From an uncultured Selenomonadales bacterium (GTDB lineage: Bacteria; Bacillota; Negativicutes; Selenomonadales; Selenomonadaceae), in the NCBI GenBank assembly GCA_900314765.1, contig OMWN01000073.1, positions 1 to 38,583 of the forward strand: a stretch of DNA of 38,583 nucleotides, read 5' to 3'. Both the position numbers and the translations under genes were made by a program. The notes under the pieces are model-generated. The model had not been told where the DNA came from. It saw nothing but the letters and a program-made list of their open reading frames with translations, and made no database searches. Positions 16,273 to 24,815 of the stretch are shown here, piece by piece; position 1 is the stretch's first letter; each line of letters starts with the position of its first letter.

Positions 16273-17099
16273 TAAACTTCAATGATAAAATCGTATTTGA
16301 CAATGTGACGCTGCGCTACGAGGACAGCGTTCACGAGACAAGCTACGAGGCGCTTTCGGGCATGAGCTTTTCCGTCGCCGAGGGCGAATTCGTGAGCCTC
16401 ATCGGCTCGTCGGGCTGCGGCAAGAGCTCGACGCTCTCCATCCTCGCGGGGCTTCACGAGCCGACGACGGGGAGCCTCATCATTGACGGCAAGGAGAGCC
16501 ACGGCACGGGAAAAAATCGCGGCGTCGTTTTCCAGCATTATTCGTTGTTCCCGTGGATGACGGCTGAGGCCAATATCGCATTCGCCGTTCGCCAGGCATT
16601 TCCCGAGACGCCGGAGAAAGAGGCGAGGGCCATCGCCCGCGATTATCTCGAAAAAGTCGGGCTCAAGGGCGTCGAGGCGAAGTACCCGCACGAGCTCTCG
16701 GGCGGCCAGCAGCAGCGCACAGCCATAGCGCGGACGCTCGCCATGAAGCCGGAGATTATGCTTCTCGATGAGCCGTTCGGCGCAGTCGACGCGAGGAACC
16801 GCCTTGTGTTGCAGGATTTGTTGCTCGACGTGCTCGAGAAGGAAGACACGAAGAAGACCATCATATTCGTGACGCACGACATAGATGAAGCGATACTTTT
16901 GTCAGACCGTGTGCTGTTCGTGAGCGGAAAGCGCGTGTCGGCGGAGTTCGATGTGCCGTTCAGCCGTCCACGCGACCGCCGCGAGGTATTTTCCTCGACG
17001 GAGTACGTGAGACTTCGGCAGATGCTCATGAATTCTTTCTATGACACGGCAGAGGAAAATGAAGAGGAAGAGTATGAGGCTCGGGAGGCAGCAATATGA
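16269..17099 (+). CDS. ABC transporter ATP-binding protein (SsuB/TauB-like)
   Basis: This 276-residue cytoplasmic ATPase powers the importer. Walker A is GSSGCGKSS near residue 48, the Q-loop is [13 protein letters not shown], the signature is [20 protein letters not shown], Walker B is [12 protein letters not shown], and the switch His is in [10 protein letters not shown]. The sequence matches the nitrate/sulfonate/taurine (SsuB/TauB) type. It overlaps its neighbours by 4 bases on both sides (ATGA), so the three transporter genes are translationally coupled. An acidic tail (EENEEEEYE) follows the conserved domain. Confidence 0.94.
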   Translation: MINFNDKIVFDNVTLRYEDSVHETSYEALSGMSFSVAEGEFVSLIGSSGCGKSSTLSILAGLHEPTTGSLIIDGKESHGTGKNRGVVFQHYSLFPWMTAEANIAFAVRQAFPETPEKEARAIARDYLEKVGLKGVEAKYPHELSGGQQQRTAIARTLAMKPEIMLLDEPFGAVDARNRLVLQDLLLDVLEKEDTKKTIIFVTHDIDEAILLSDRVLFVSGKRVSAEFDVPFSRPRDRREVFSSTEYVRLRQMLMNSFYDTAEENEEEEYEAREAAI

Positions 17100-17956
17100 A
17101 ATCGTCACAGGCAATCGGCTATGGCCCGCTTTCAGCGGCGAGCTTTGTAAAGGATATAATCAGAAATTTATTTGGCGCGACAAGCGCGTATAAGAAAATC
17201 GGCTCATGGTGGCGGTCAACGCGCCAGCCGCGCGACATCACGGTCATACTCGTGGCAATACTCGCCGTATGGGAGCTCGCGACGGTGGGGCTCGCGAAGT
17301 CGGCGCGCATCCTCTACCCAGCGCCGTCGGACGTCATCGCGATATTCCTGTCCGATTGGCAGAAAATCGTGACGGGCATCGGCTCATCGATGTATCTTCT
17401 CGGCATTGGCTTCTTGCTCGCGCTCGTTTTGGGCGTCGTGCTCGGGCTCATCACGGGCAGCGTGCCGCGCCTCTATAACGCGTTCCTGCCGATTGCGAAG
17501 GTCGTGAGCCCGATACCGCCGATTATATACACGCCGTACGCGGTTGCGGTGCTGCCGAGCTTCACCGTCGCGTCGATTTTCGTCATATTCTCGAGCATTT
17601 TCTGGCAGATATATATCGAGGTCGCGATCTCGGTCGCAAATATTGACAAGAAGCTCCTCGACTCAGCGAGGACGCTCAATCTCTCGTCGATTTCGATGCT
17701 CACTCACGTGCTCTGGCCGTACTGCCTGCCGAAAATCATGAACACGCTGCCGCTCTCCGTGGCGAATGCTTTCATGGTCCTCACGGCGGCTGAGATGATT
17801 GGCGCGACGAGTGGCGTCGGCTACTACGTGCGCTACTACGCGGACTTCGCGGACTACACGCGCGTCATCGCCGGCATATTCGTCATCGGCATTGTCGTCT
17901 CGGTCATCAATGTGATGATTGGCCGCATAAAGAGGCACGTCGTAAAGTGGCAGTAA
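17096..17956 (+). CDS. ABC transporter permease (SsuC/TauC-like)
   Basis: This 286-residue inner-membrane permease has about six spans. An N-terminal amphipathic region is followed by [19 protein letters not shown], then the binding-protein-dependent transport domain. The coupling (EAA) loop is [20 protein letters not shown] then YCLPKIM. The [20 protein letters not shown] segment near the end is typical of sulfonate/taurine/nitrate permeases. It follows the ATPase with a 4-base overlap and completes the importer. Confidence 0.93.
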   Translation: MKSSQAIGYGPLSAASFVKDIIRNLFGATSAYKKIGSWWRSTRQPRDITVILVAILAVWELATVGLAKSARILYPAPSDVIAIFLSDWQKIVTGIGSSMYLLGIGFLLALVLGVVLGLITGSVPRLYNAFLPIAKVVSPIPPIIYTPYAVAVLPSFTVASIFVIFSSIFWQIYIEVAISVANIDKKLLDSARTLNLSSISMLTHVLWPYCLPKIMNTLPLSVANAFMVLTAAEMIGATSGVGYYVRYYADFADYTRVIAGIFVIGIVVSVINVMIGRIKRHVVKWQ

Positions 17957-18006
17957 TGTGTGAGAGTAAAAACAGATAATAGACATTTGATATGGGATGA
18001 ATAGAT

Positions 18007-18804
18007 ATGAATGAGAATTCAGCACTGAAAGCAAAGCTGAAAAGACACGCGAAGACGTGGGGCGCCAATCTTTTCGGCGTCGCGGGCGTCGACAGGTGGG
18101 AAAAGGACCCGCACCAACCCGCCGAGTATTGGCCGCAGAATATATGGCCGTGGGCGAAAAGCGTCATTTCCATCGGCGTGCAGATTTTCCCGTCGGTCAT
18201 CGAGACGACGCCGTCCGTCGTCTACTCCGAACTCTACAACACGACGAACAGGATGCTCGATGAAATCGCGTACCGCGTCGCGAACGAGCTCAACAGGGCA
18301 GGGCACAGGGCGCACTTTTTCCCGCGCGATTGCTACGGCGACATCTCCGTGCTCGTGAAAAAGCCGGAGGCAGCGTTCTCGCAAGTGCTCGCGGGACTCT
18401 ATGCGGGGCTCGGCACGATAGGCATGAACCACACGCTCATCACGAAGGAATACGGGCCGCGCGTGCGCCTCGTTTCGGTCATCACCGACGCGGAGCTGCC
18501 GGCGGACAGGCTCGTCAAAGGCGACCTCTGTATTCACTGTGGCGCGTGTGTCAGGCGATGTCCGATGCACGCATTCACGCAGCCCGCGAAGACAGCAGCG
18601 GTGCAAATCGCCAAGATGGACAAATACAAATGCGCGGAGCATCACGCGGAGCTCAAGCAGAACTTCGTATATCCGTGCGGCGAGTGCATAGCCGTCTGCC
18701 CCGTCGGCGAAGATAAAAAACTCTACGGCGCAAAATCCGTCACACAGGACGGCATCGCCCACGTAAGAAATTTCGGCTCCAAATACGCAGTAAAAGATTT
18801 GTGA
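18007..18804 (+). CDS. QueG-like 4Fe-4S oxidoreductase, short form
   Basis: This 265-residue protein resembles the catalytic part of epoxyqueuosine reductase (QueG) and related corrinoid-dependent Fe-S enzymes. The N-terminal part has AKTWGANLFGVAGVDRW and WPWAKSVISIGVQIF. AGLGTIGMNHTLITKEYGPRV is the conserved central motif. Two clusters follow, CIHCGACVRRCP and, further on, CAEHH...YPCGECIAVCPVG. QueG proper is about 380 residues with a C-terminal HEAT-like part; that part is absent here. It lies in a sulfur-import and cysteine-synthesis operon, 50 bases after the permease. It may be a reductase acting on the imported compound rather than on tRNA; that is inference. Confidence 0.8.
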   Translation: MNENSALKAKLKRHAKTWGANLFGVAGVDRWEKDPHQPAEYWPQNIWPWAKSVISIGVQIFPSVIETTPSVVYSELYNTTNRMLDEIAYRVANELNRAGHRAHFFPRDCYGDISVLVKKPEAAFSQVLAGLYAGLGTIGMNHTLITKEYGPRVRLVSVITDAELPADRLVKGDLCIHCGACVRRCPMHAFTQPAKTAAVQIAKMDKYKCAEHHAELKQNFVYPCGECIAVCPVGEDKKLYGAKSVTQDGIAHVRNFGSKYAVKDL

Positions 18805-18830
18805 TTTGATTTTTGAAGGGAAATGATTAT

Positions 18831-19979
18831 ATGCCAAATATAGACTCAATGGTCATACATGGCGGCATTGATGGGGACAAATTCACGGGCGCGGTGAACG
18901 TGCCCATATATCAGACATCGACATTCAGGCAGAAGGGTCTCGGCGACAACTACGGCTGGGAATATGCGCGCACGGGCAACCCGACGCGCGCGGCGCTCGA
19001 GAAACTCATCGCCGACCTCGAGGGCGGCACGGCGGGCTTCGCGTTCGGCTCGGGCATGGCTGCCATCTCGACGGTGCTGAGCCTTTTCAAATCGGGCGAC
19101 AAAGTGCTCATTTCGAGCAACGTCTACGGCGGCACATATCGCGTGCTCGACAAGGTGTTCGCGCATTTCGGCATCACGTATGAGATTGTCGATACGACGG
19201 ACGCAAAGAAATTCGAGAGCGCCATTGATGAGAGCACGGTGGCGGTGCTCCTCGAGTCGCCTGCAAACCCGTTGCTCACGATCACGGACATTCACGCGAT
19301 TGCGAAAATCGCGAAAAAGCACAACATCCTCACGATTGTCGATAACACGTTCATGACGCCGTATCTACAGCGCCCGCTCGAGCTCGGCGCTGACATCGTC
19401 GTGCACAGCGCGACGAAGTACCTCGGCGGCCACAGCGACGTCGTCGCGGGTCTTGCCATCGTCAAGGATGATGAGCTCGCTGAGCGCCTCGCATTTCTCC
19501 AGAATTCGACGGGCGGCGTGCTCGGGCCATTCGACTCATTCCTGCTCATTCGCGGCATCAAGACACTCGCCGTTCGCCTCGACAGGCACACGGACAACGC
19601 GCTCAAGATTGCGAAGCACCTCAAAAAGCGCGGCGACGTGTCGAAAGTCTATTACCCAGGACTCAAGTCCGACCCTGGCTACGAGATTAACAAGAAGCAG
19701 GCGAAAAACGGTGGCGCGATGATTTCGTTCGAGCTCACGAAGGGCCACGACATCGACAAATTTTTCCGCAGCCTCAAAATGGTTGCGCTCGCGGAGAGCC
19801 TCGGCGGCGTCGAGAGCCTCGTCTGTCACCCCGCGTCCATGACGCATGCGTCCATTCCGAAGGACGTGCGCGACAAAATCGGCATCACTGACACGCTCAT
19901 TCGCCTGTCGGTCGGCATAGAGAACGCGGATGACCTCATAGACGACATCGACAATGCTATAGAGAAAAGCGAGGAATGA
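18831..19979 (+). CDS. mccB: Cystathionine gamma-lyase / homocysteine gamma-lyase, MccB-like
   Basis: This 382-residue PLP enzyme belongs to the Cys/Met metabolism family. It would cleave cystathionine to cysteine, 2-oxobutyrate and ammonia in reverse transsulfuration. Diagnostic parts are YARTGNPTRAALE near residue 45, FGSGMAAIS, VDNTFMTPYLQRPLELGADI, the PLP-lysine segment HSATKYLGGHSD near 195, and ESLGGVESLVCHPASMTHAS. The preferred start is ATG 18831 with GAAGGG about 10 bases upstream; the frame is open to a TTG at 18813. It is followed 3 bases later by the mccA-like gene. The pairing and length fit MccB of Bacillus. Cystathionine beta-lyase (MetC) is the main alternative because the family is poorly separated by motifs. 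Confidence 0.87.
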   Translation: MPNIDSMVIHGGIDGDKFTGAVNVPIYQTSTFRQKGLGDNYGWEYARTGNPTRAALEKLIADLEGGTAGFAFGSGMAAISTVLSLFKSGDKVLISSNVYGGTYRVLDKVFAHFGITYEIVDTTDAKKFESAIDESTVAVLLESPANPLLTITDIHAIAKIAKKHNILTIVDNTFMTPYLQRPLELGADIVVHSATKYLGGHSDVVAGLAIVKDDELAERLAFLQNSTGGVLGPFDSFLLIRGIKTLAVRLDRHTDNALKIAKHLKKRGDVSKVYYPGLKSDPGYEINKKQAKNGGAMISFELTKGHDIDKFFRSLKMVALAESLGGVESLVCHPASMTHASIPKDVRDKIGITDTLIRLSVGIENADDLIDDIDNAIEKSEE

Positions 19980-19982
19980 AAA

Positions 19983-20894
19983 ATGAAATATTATGACTCA
20001 ATGCATGACCTCATCGGAAATACGCCAATCGTAAAGCTCAATCACCTCGGACTGCCTGAGGGCGTCAATATATTCGCGAAGCTCGAGCTCATGAACCCGG
20101 GCGGCAGCGTCAAGGACCGTGTCGGCAAATCGATGGTCGAGGACGCGGAGAAGCGCGGTGTGCTGAAGAAGGGCGGCACCATCATAGAGGCGACGGCGGG
20201 CAACACGGGCCTCGGCATTGCGTTCGCGGCGCTCGGGCGCGGCTATCGCGTCATATTCTGCGTGCCGGAGAAGTTTTCACAGGAGAAGCAGATGCTCATG
20301 CGCGCGCTCGGCGCGGAAATCGTGCACACGTCGCTCGGGGGCGGCATGCTCGGCGCAGAGGCGAAGGCGAAGGAAATGCTCAAGGAGATACCGGGCTCGG
20401 TGATGCTCGGGCAGTTTCACAATCCCGCCAATCCGCAGGCGCACTACGAGACGACGGGGCCAGAGATTTACCGCGACCTCGACGGCAAAATCGACGCGTT
20501 CATCATGGGCGCGGGCACGGGCGGCACGTACAGCGGCACGATGCGCTACCTCAAAGAGCGCGACAAAAACATTCGCGGCATACTCGCTGACCCGATTGGC
20601 TCAACCATCGGCGGCGGTGAGCACGCGCCATACGAGATAGAGGGCATCGGCAACGACTTCATCGCCGACACGATGGACATGAGCCTCGTCGACGAAGTCA
20701 TAAAAGTCAGCGATGACGAGGCATTCACCGCGAGCCGCGACCTCGCAAGACTCGAAGGCATATTCGCGGGCTCATCCTCCGGCGCGTCCCTCGCGGCCGC
20801 GCGCACGTACACCAAAAACGGTGGCAAAGGCAACATCGTCATTCTCCTCCCCGACCGTGGCGACAGATACTTGAGCAAGCATCTCTATGGGTGA
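19983..20894 (+). CDS. mccA: O-acetylserine-dependent cystathionine beta-synthase, MccA-like
   Basis: This 303-residue PLP enzyme of the cysteine synthase family has its PLP lysine in NPGGSVKDRVGKSM near residue 43. The substrate loop EATAGNTGLGIAFAAL and the segment FCVPEKFSQEKQMLMRALGA match the MccA/cystathionine beta-synthase-like branch. Ordinary CysK usually has EPTSGNTG and MS.ERR at these places. GAGTGGTYSGTMRYL is the phosphate-binding turn and GSSSGAS the C-terminal PLP contact. With MccB it would convert homocysteine via cystathionine to cysteine. It is the last gene of the operon and ends at a strong terminator. Confidence 0.88.
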   Translation: MKYYDSMHDLIGNTPIVKLNHLGLPEGVNIFAKLELMNPGGSVKDRVGKSMVEDAEKRGVLKKGGTIIEATAGNTGLGIAFAALGRGYRVIFCVPEKFSQEKQMLMRALGAEIVHTSLGGGMLGAEAKAKEMLKEIPGSVMLGQFHNPANPQAHYETTGPEIYRDLDGKIDAFIMGAGTGGTYSGTMRYLKERDKNIRGILADPIGSTIGGGEHAPYEIEGIGNDFIADTMDMSLVDEVIKVSDDEAFTASRDLARLEGIFAGSSSGASLAAARTYTKNGGKGNIVILLPDRGDRYLSKHLYG

Positions 20895-20921
20895 GAGAAA
20901 ATCAAATAGGGAAAAATAGGC

Positions 20922-20962
20922 AACAAAAAAACTGCTCCGTTGGGGGGCAGTTTTTTTGTTGG
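20922..20962 (+). terminator. Terminator of the sulfur operon
   Basis: A perfect 15-bp stem (CAACAAAAAAACTGC with GCAGTTTTTTTGTTG) starts 28 bases after the mccA stop, with the T run inside the right arm. Confidence 0.93.
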
Positions 20963-20984
20963 GATGCGAGGCGGAGAGGGTCGC
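20963..20984 (+). repeat. Family 1 repeat, terminal fragment G
   Basis: ATGCGAGGCGGAGAGGGTCG directly after the terminator is identical to the outer right end of copies A and C. Nothing else of the element is present. It is either a relic end or a remnant of recombination at this point. Confidence 0.6.
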
Positions 20985-21021
20985 GCATGTGGTCGCTTAC
21001 ATGTTTGCGGTTAAGTGAAAT

Positions 21022-21070
21022 CAAAAATAAGCGGAGGAATATCCAAACAGGACATTTCTTCGCTTTTGTT
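21022..21070 (-). terminator. Hairpin after the toxin gene, first copy of a duplicated sequence
   Basis: AAGCGGAGGAA and TTTCTTCGCTT pair around a loop containing TATCCAAACAGGACA. It lies 15 bases past the YafQ stop on the minus strand and probably ends the toxin-antitoxin transcript. The identical loop AATATCCAAACAGGACATTT recurs in the same orientation at 21779-21798. Confidence 0.75.
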
Positions 21071-21084
21071 ATGGGGTTGCTTAC

Positions 21085-21360
21085 TTATTGGAATAAATCA
21101 CTATGCGTTCCCGTGCGTTGCGCAACGAGAGTCAGTATATCTTTCTGCACGCGATAGATGAACAGCCAATCCGGCTGAATATGGCATTCGCGGAAATCTT
21201 TTTGATCGCCAGTCAGCTGATGATCATGGTATTTCGGCGGCAGAACATGTTCCTTCACGAGCTCGTCCAACACATCTTTCAATTCTTGCAGCGGCCATCC
21301 ACGTTTCTTGATGCGCTTGAAATCTTTTTTGAACTGGTGGGAATACTGGATTTTAAGCAT
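21085..21360 (-). CDS. yafQ: YafQ-family mRNA interferase toxin
   Basis: This 91-residue RelE-superfamily toxin cleaves mRNA in the ribosome A site. It begins YSHQFKKDFKRIKKRGW and carries the YafQ-specific HQLTGDQKDFRECHIQPDWL then FIYR in the centre. The C-terminal RTGTHSDLF contains the catalytic His. It overlaps the antitoxin gene by 8 bases, so the antitoxin is made first. All key residues are intact, so it should be active. Confidence 0.95.
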   Translation of the reverse strand: MLKIQYSHQFKKDFKRIKKRGWPLQELKDVLDELVKEHVLPPKYHDHQLTGDQKDFRECHIQPDWLFIYRVQKDILTLVAQRTGTHSDLFQ

Positions 21361-21622
21361 TCAAGTCCTCCCACATTTCATCGACCGTGTCAAACGTGCG
21401 ACTGAGGTTCTTGCCTGCAAGCGTGTCCTGCATCGCCTTGCGCGTTTCCTCGTTCGGCGTGCTGCCCGCGACGATTCCGAATGGAATCCTGCCTTGGTTC
21501 ACCACCTGCCGGCAGAACATCGTGATGGCGGACGACATTGTCAGTCCCATGCTCTTGAACGTATCCTCAGCAGATTGCTTCAAATCTGCATCCATACGCA
21601 CTTGTACGTTTGCTGTTGCCAT
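21353..21622 (-). CDS. dinJ: DinJ/RelB-family antitoxin
   Basis: This 89-residue antitoxin and autorepressor has an N-terminal ribbon-helix-helix segment, ANVQVRMDADLKQSAEDTFK then SMGLTMSSAITMFCRQVV, which should form the DNA-binding dimer. The C-terminal part (KNLSRTFDTVDEMWEDLNA) would wrap the toxin. GAGGTG precedes the ATG by 7 bases. It is the first gene of the two-gene operon and its product should repress the promoter at 21645-21673. Confidence 0.95.
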   Translation of the reverse strand: MATANVQVRMDADLKQSAEDTFKSMGLTMSSAITMFCRQVVNQGRIPFGIVAGSTPNEETRKAMQDTLAGKNLSRTFDTVDEMWEDLNA

Positions 21623-21644
21623 GCAATCACCTCATTTTTCATTT

Positions 21645-21673
21645 ATTGTACCTTCTTTTGCATGACAAATCAA
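21645..21673 (-). promoter_or_regulatory. Promoter of the dinJ-yafQ operon
   Basis: On the minus strand TTGATT (21673-21668) and TACAAT (21650-21645) are 17 bp apart, and the start codon is about 22 bases beyond the -10. DinJ-type antitoxins usually bind at such a site. A short inverted pair TTTG..CAAA overlaps the spacer. Confidence 0.6.
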
Positions 21674-21760
21674 TCAAATTTTTGCGTCCGACTTTATTCT
21701 TCTACCACAAACTCATCCTATCATAAAATTTTCGCCGCGCATCAGATGTGGCACGAAATG

Positions 21761-21819
21761 CAGAATCAAAAAGCGAAGGAATATCCAAACAGGACATTTC
21801 CTTCGCTTTTTTGATTCTG
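21761..21819 (-). terminator. Long hairpin after the amidase gene, second copy of a duplicated sequence
   Basis: CAGAATCAAAAAGCGAAGGAA and TTTCCTTCGCTTTTTTGATTCTG pair almost perfectly around CCAAACAGG. On the minus strand it lies about 65 bases past the amidase stop and before the antitoxin promoter. The inner 40 bases repeat the hairpin at 21022-21070 in direct orientation. Confidence 0.8.
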
Positions 21820-21882
21820 TTGGTTATATTTTCATCAAGAGAACGCTGATTAGCTGATTGATTGAAGCAGGAGTATTTTCCC

Positions 21883-22677
21883 TCAGTACAAATCTTCGCG
21901 TCTGTCGGCGAAGACGTCGATTTTGCTTTTTATTGCCTCGCGCATGGCGAGGTCGAAGTCGGCGGAGATGATGGTCTCGTCGAGTTTTGATTCGTCCATG
22001 ATTTTGCCCCACGGGTCGAGGAGCATGGAGTGACCCGCGAGCGGCACGCCCGTCGCGAATGTGCCGCTGCCGTTGGCCGCCGCGATGAATATCTCGTTTT
22101 CGATGGCACGCGCCTCGAGTAGTGTGCGCCAGTGGGCGAGTCGCTCCGTCGGCCACGCGGCCGGCACGAAAAGGACGGAGATGTCGCTTAGGGCGAGCTT
22201 TCGGATGAGCTCGGGGAACCTAAGGTCGTAGCAGATGATGACGCCGCATTTCGCGCCGTCGAGCGTGAATATCGAGAGGTGGTCGCCGCGCTTGAATGCT
22301 TTGCCCTCTTTCGCGGGCGAGAAGAGATGCGTCTTGTCGTAGTTCGCGATGAGCTCGCCTTTCCTGTTCATCACGAGGCATTCGTTTCTGATGTCGTGGC
22401 CTGTCTTTATGACGCACGAGCCGCCGACGATGTTGACGCTGTATTTCGCGGCGAGCGTCGAGAGTATCTCGCGCGTCGCGCTGCCGCCCTTGTCGGCGTA
22501 GTCATCGAGCGGCTTTGGGTAAAATCCGACGTCCCATAGCTCTGACAGGAGTATCACGTCGGGGCGGCTGTTTTCTCCGACGCCGCGCATGGCTTCCTCC
22601 ATCATTCTTTTGAGTCTCGAATAATTGCGATTGCGGTCGCCGATCGTGACATGCATTTGAAGTATAGAAACGCGCAT
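21883..22677 (-). CDS. Carbon-nitrogen hydrolase, MtnU/omega-amidase-like
   Basis: This 264-residue cytoplasmic enzyme is of the nitrilase superfamily. The catalytic triad is visible: Glu in LLSELWDVGF near residue 46, Lys in NYDKTHLFSP near 115, and Cys in GVIICYDLRFPELIRKLA near 149. WPTERLAHWRTLLEARAIEN and GHSMLLDPWGKI place it with MtnU/YafV omega-amidases, which hydrolyse 2-oxoglutaramate or the 2-oxo acid amide of the methionine salvage pathway. The ATG has AGGTG about 9 bases upstream. It is 52 bases downstream of the ChbG-like gene on the same strand. No other methionine salvage genes are present, though a link to the neighbouring sulfur operon is plausible. Confidence 0.88.
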   Translation of the reverse strand: MRVSILQMHVTIGDRNRNYSRLKRMMEEAMRGVGENSRPDVILLSELWDVGFYPKPLDDYADKGGSATREILSTLAAKYSVNIVGGSCVIKTGHDIRNECLVMNRKGELIANYDKTHLFSPAKEGKAFKRGDHLSIFTLDGAKCGVIICYDLRFPELIRKLALSDISVLFVPAAWPTERLAHWRTLLEARAIENEIFIAAANGSGTFATGVPLAGHSMLLDPWGKIMDESKLDETIISADFDLAMREAIKSKIDVFADRREDLY

Positions 22678-22729
22678 TGAATCACACCTCGTTGATAGTT
22701 GTTAATGTATTTCGTGAAATGATGATGCT

Positions 22730-23569
22730 TTATAGTGCACCAAAATTAGCAAGCTCTATGCCGCGCACTTTTATGGTGGCAAGGACGCGCGGCGATGTGA
22801 TGGCGCGGAGCTCTTTTTCAAAGTCGTGGTCCCAGTCCGACGCTTTTTGAAGGACGCCATTGTCGGTGCCGGGGTGCACCATGACTTCTGTCGTGCCGCC
22901 GTCGAGATTTTCCGCCACGTAGAGCATGTAGTCTTCGCTGACGGCCTCGCCCGCGACGATGCCGCGAAAATGTTCGGGCGTTTTGATGTTGCGCCGTTTC
23001 GCGCGAAAGCGTGCCACCTCGGCGAGCATTAGGAGCCCCGTGCGGCCGATGAGCTGGCCGAGGCTGTGTGTCGTGCTGCCGAGCAGCACGGGCGCGCTCG
23101 GCACGCGCATGGCCGTGAGATGTGCGTCACGCGCGAGGTCGAGCACGGTGCCGAGTATGCCCGGCAGCACGTGCATGTGCTGATGGCTGTCGAAATGTGT
23201 GAGCGTGATGGCGCTCTGCGCCTTCCGTATCTGCGCCGCGAGCTCACGGCGGACGTCGTCGAGCGATATGGCACAGCGTAAATATTTCTTCATGAATGTG
23301 CCGTAGTCGTCCTCGAGCATGCCGTCCGCCTTCACGAGCGTCGGTATCTCGTCGGGCGGCAGCACGGGGCGGCCACGCACGAGCGTTAAGTGAATGCCGA
23401 TGCCGAGCGCGCTGTGCTCGTGCGCTGTCCGTATGGCGTCGTCGAATGCGTCGCCGCCAGCCATGAGTGTCGTCGAGCGCAGAGCGCCGTGCTCGACGGC
23501 TTCGGCGACGGCGCGGTTCACGAGCACGTGCGAGCCAAAATCGTCAGCGTTTATGATGAGTCGTTTCAA
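22730..23569 (-). CDS. ChbG/HpnK (YdjC) family carbohydrate deacetylase
   Basis: This 279-residue metal-dependent deacetylase removes acetyl groups from N-acetylated sugars such as chito-oligosaccharides. The metal-binding motifs are intact: LIINADDFG at the N-terminus, HEHSALGIGIHLTL near residue 58, and THFDSHQHMHVLPGI near 130. The start is TTG at 23569 with AGGGGAA 7 bases upstream. It lies downstream of a GH18-like lipoprotein and a polysaccharide synthase group on the same strand. It may recycle GlcNAc oligomers released from that polymer; that role is inference. Confidence 0.87.
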   Translation of the reverse strand: MKRLIINADDFGSHVLVNRAVAEAVEHGALRSTTLMAGGDAFDDAIRTAHEHSALGIGIHLTLVRGRPVLPPDEIPTLVKADGMLEDDYGTFMKKYLRCAISLDDVRRELAAQIRKAQSAITLTHFDSHQHMHVLPGILGTVLDLARDAHLTAMRVPSAPVLLGSTTHSLGQLIGRTGLLMLAEVARFRAKRRNIKTPEHFRGIVAGEAVSEDYMLYVAENLDGGTTEVMVHPGTDNGVLQKASDWDHDFEKELRAITSPRVLATIKVRGIELANFGAL

Positions 23570-23593
23570 TCGTATTTCCCCTATAATATTTTA

Positions 23594-23736
23594 GGAAACA
23601 ATGATTATTTCAGCAGTCGTTTTGACGAATTTTTTCCGTATATCTTCGTCGATGAGCACCACTGCGCTTCTTTGCGTCTTTCTGATATACGAAAAATCTC
23701 TCGTCAATGCTCATGCTTCGGTTAATCAGCGTTTCC
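23594..23736. repeat. Family 2 palindromic repeat, long copy
   Basis: This near-palindrome of 143 bp starts GGAAACAATGATTATTT and ends GGTTAATCAGCGTTTCC. Inner arms are TTGACGAATTTTTTCCGTAT and ATACGAAAAATCTCTCGTCA. It ends one base before the stop codon of the minus-strand GH18 gene. The same element, diverged, lies at 36671-36823. On the minus strand it could fold into a long stem and end or stabilise the GH18 transcript. Confidence 0.8.
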
Positions 23737-23737
23737 T

Positions 23738-24787
23738 TTATTTTATTTTGTCAATGTCGATGTTGCCGCCGAGGCGCCACAGGCTGATATTCGTGATGCC
23801 GGCGCGCGACGCGGCTGTTATCCACGCGCGTATCGTCTCGTCGTCGGCGTACCAGCACTCTATGTCCTTGCCGTCATATTTCCCCGTGAAGTGAAGCACC
23901 GCGCTCTCGGGGTCGCGCTCCTCTTTTGTGCTCATGGCGTCACGCAGGGCGACGGCTTCCTTTTGCGTGATGTATTTCGCGCGGCCTTTTTTGAGGCCGA
24001 AAAGCCCGTAGTCTTCCCAGACACAGCCGCCGAGCGACAGCGCCACAGATTTTTTCCCGTCGGGCAGCGCCGCCATTTTCGCGATGGTCTTCTCGATGAA
24101 TGGGCCGTCCGCCTTTGGCCCAGGGCCAGAGTGCGTGCCTTTGAGATTATAGAGCATCACGACGTACTCGGGGCCTTTCGCGAATCCCGCGTCAAACCGC
24201 GCTGATGGCTCGAGCACGATGCGGAGCTTCAGGTGATTTTTGATGGCCGCCGTTGAGAGGCGATACGTGAAGTCGAGGAACGATTTCGCCACGGCATCGT
24301 CACGCCAGACATTTTCGTAGTCGAGCTCGATGCCGCCGCATTTCATTTTCTGCGCGAGCGCAATCATCGAGGCTATTTCCGCGTCCATTGACGCGCCATT
24401 CTTGAAAATCGTGCTCAGCAGGGCGGTGTCCTTCGTTTTCGTGACGTCCTTGTCGATGACGTCGTTGACGAATGTGAGATACGTCGTCGCCTCGCTGTTT
24501 TTGTGCTTGTTGGATGTGGCGATGATGCTCTCGAGCTCTTTCGGCACGACGTGATGGCCGTTCGCGTCGTAGTAGACCTCGAACGCCGAGAGCCCCACGA
24601 GTTTATCATCGATGGACTTGTATTCCTTGAGGCCGTTTGGCGCATCCCAATACGTCACCCACGCTGAGAGCGCGACTTTGTCATGCGGCCCCGACGTGAG
24701 CGGCGCGCCCGACGCGCAGCCGATCGCCAAAATCGACGTGGCGGCGAGCAGGAGCGATGTCGCGATGTATTTGCGGATTTTTCTCAA
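23738..24787 (-). CDS. GH18-like glycosidase lipoprotein
   Basis: This 349-residue exported lipoprotein has signal peptide KYIATSLLLAATSILAIGC, with Cys24 as lipid anchor. The mature part is a TIM-barrel of the glycoside hydrolase 18 type. The active-site strand reads GGIELDYENV (residues 151-160), with Asp156 and the presumed catalytic Glu158. Flanking segments are VALSAWVTYWDAPNGLKEY at the start and LRIVLEPSARFD, KKSVALSLGGCVWEDYGL and ISLWRLGG later. It resembles YaaH-like and PgaB-type GH domains acting on beta-linked GlcNAc chains. The start is TTG at 24787 with AGGGTG 9 bases upstream. The position after a synthase and deacetylase-fold gene fits trimming of an exported aminoglycan. The substrate is inference. 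Confidence 0.8.
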   Translation of the reverse strand: MRKIRKYIATSLLLAATSILAIGCASGAPLTSGPHDKVALSAWVTYWDAPNGLKEYKSIDDKLVGLSAFEVYYDANGHHVVPKELESIIATSNKHKNSEATTYLTFVNDVIDKDVTKTKDTALLSTIFKNGASMDAEIASMIALAQKMKCGGIELDYENVWRDDAVAKSFLDFTYRLSTAAIKNHLKLRIVLEPSARFDAGFAKGPEYVVMLYNLKGTHSGPGPKADGPFIEKTIAKMAALPDGKKSVALSLGGCVWEDYGLFGLKKGRAKYITQKEAVALRDAMSTKEERDPESAVLHFTGKYDGKDIECWYADDETIRAWITAASRAGITNISLWRLGGNIDIDKIK

Positions 24788-24815
24788 ATTATATCACCCT
24801 TGCGAGCATAGAATA

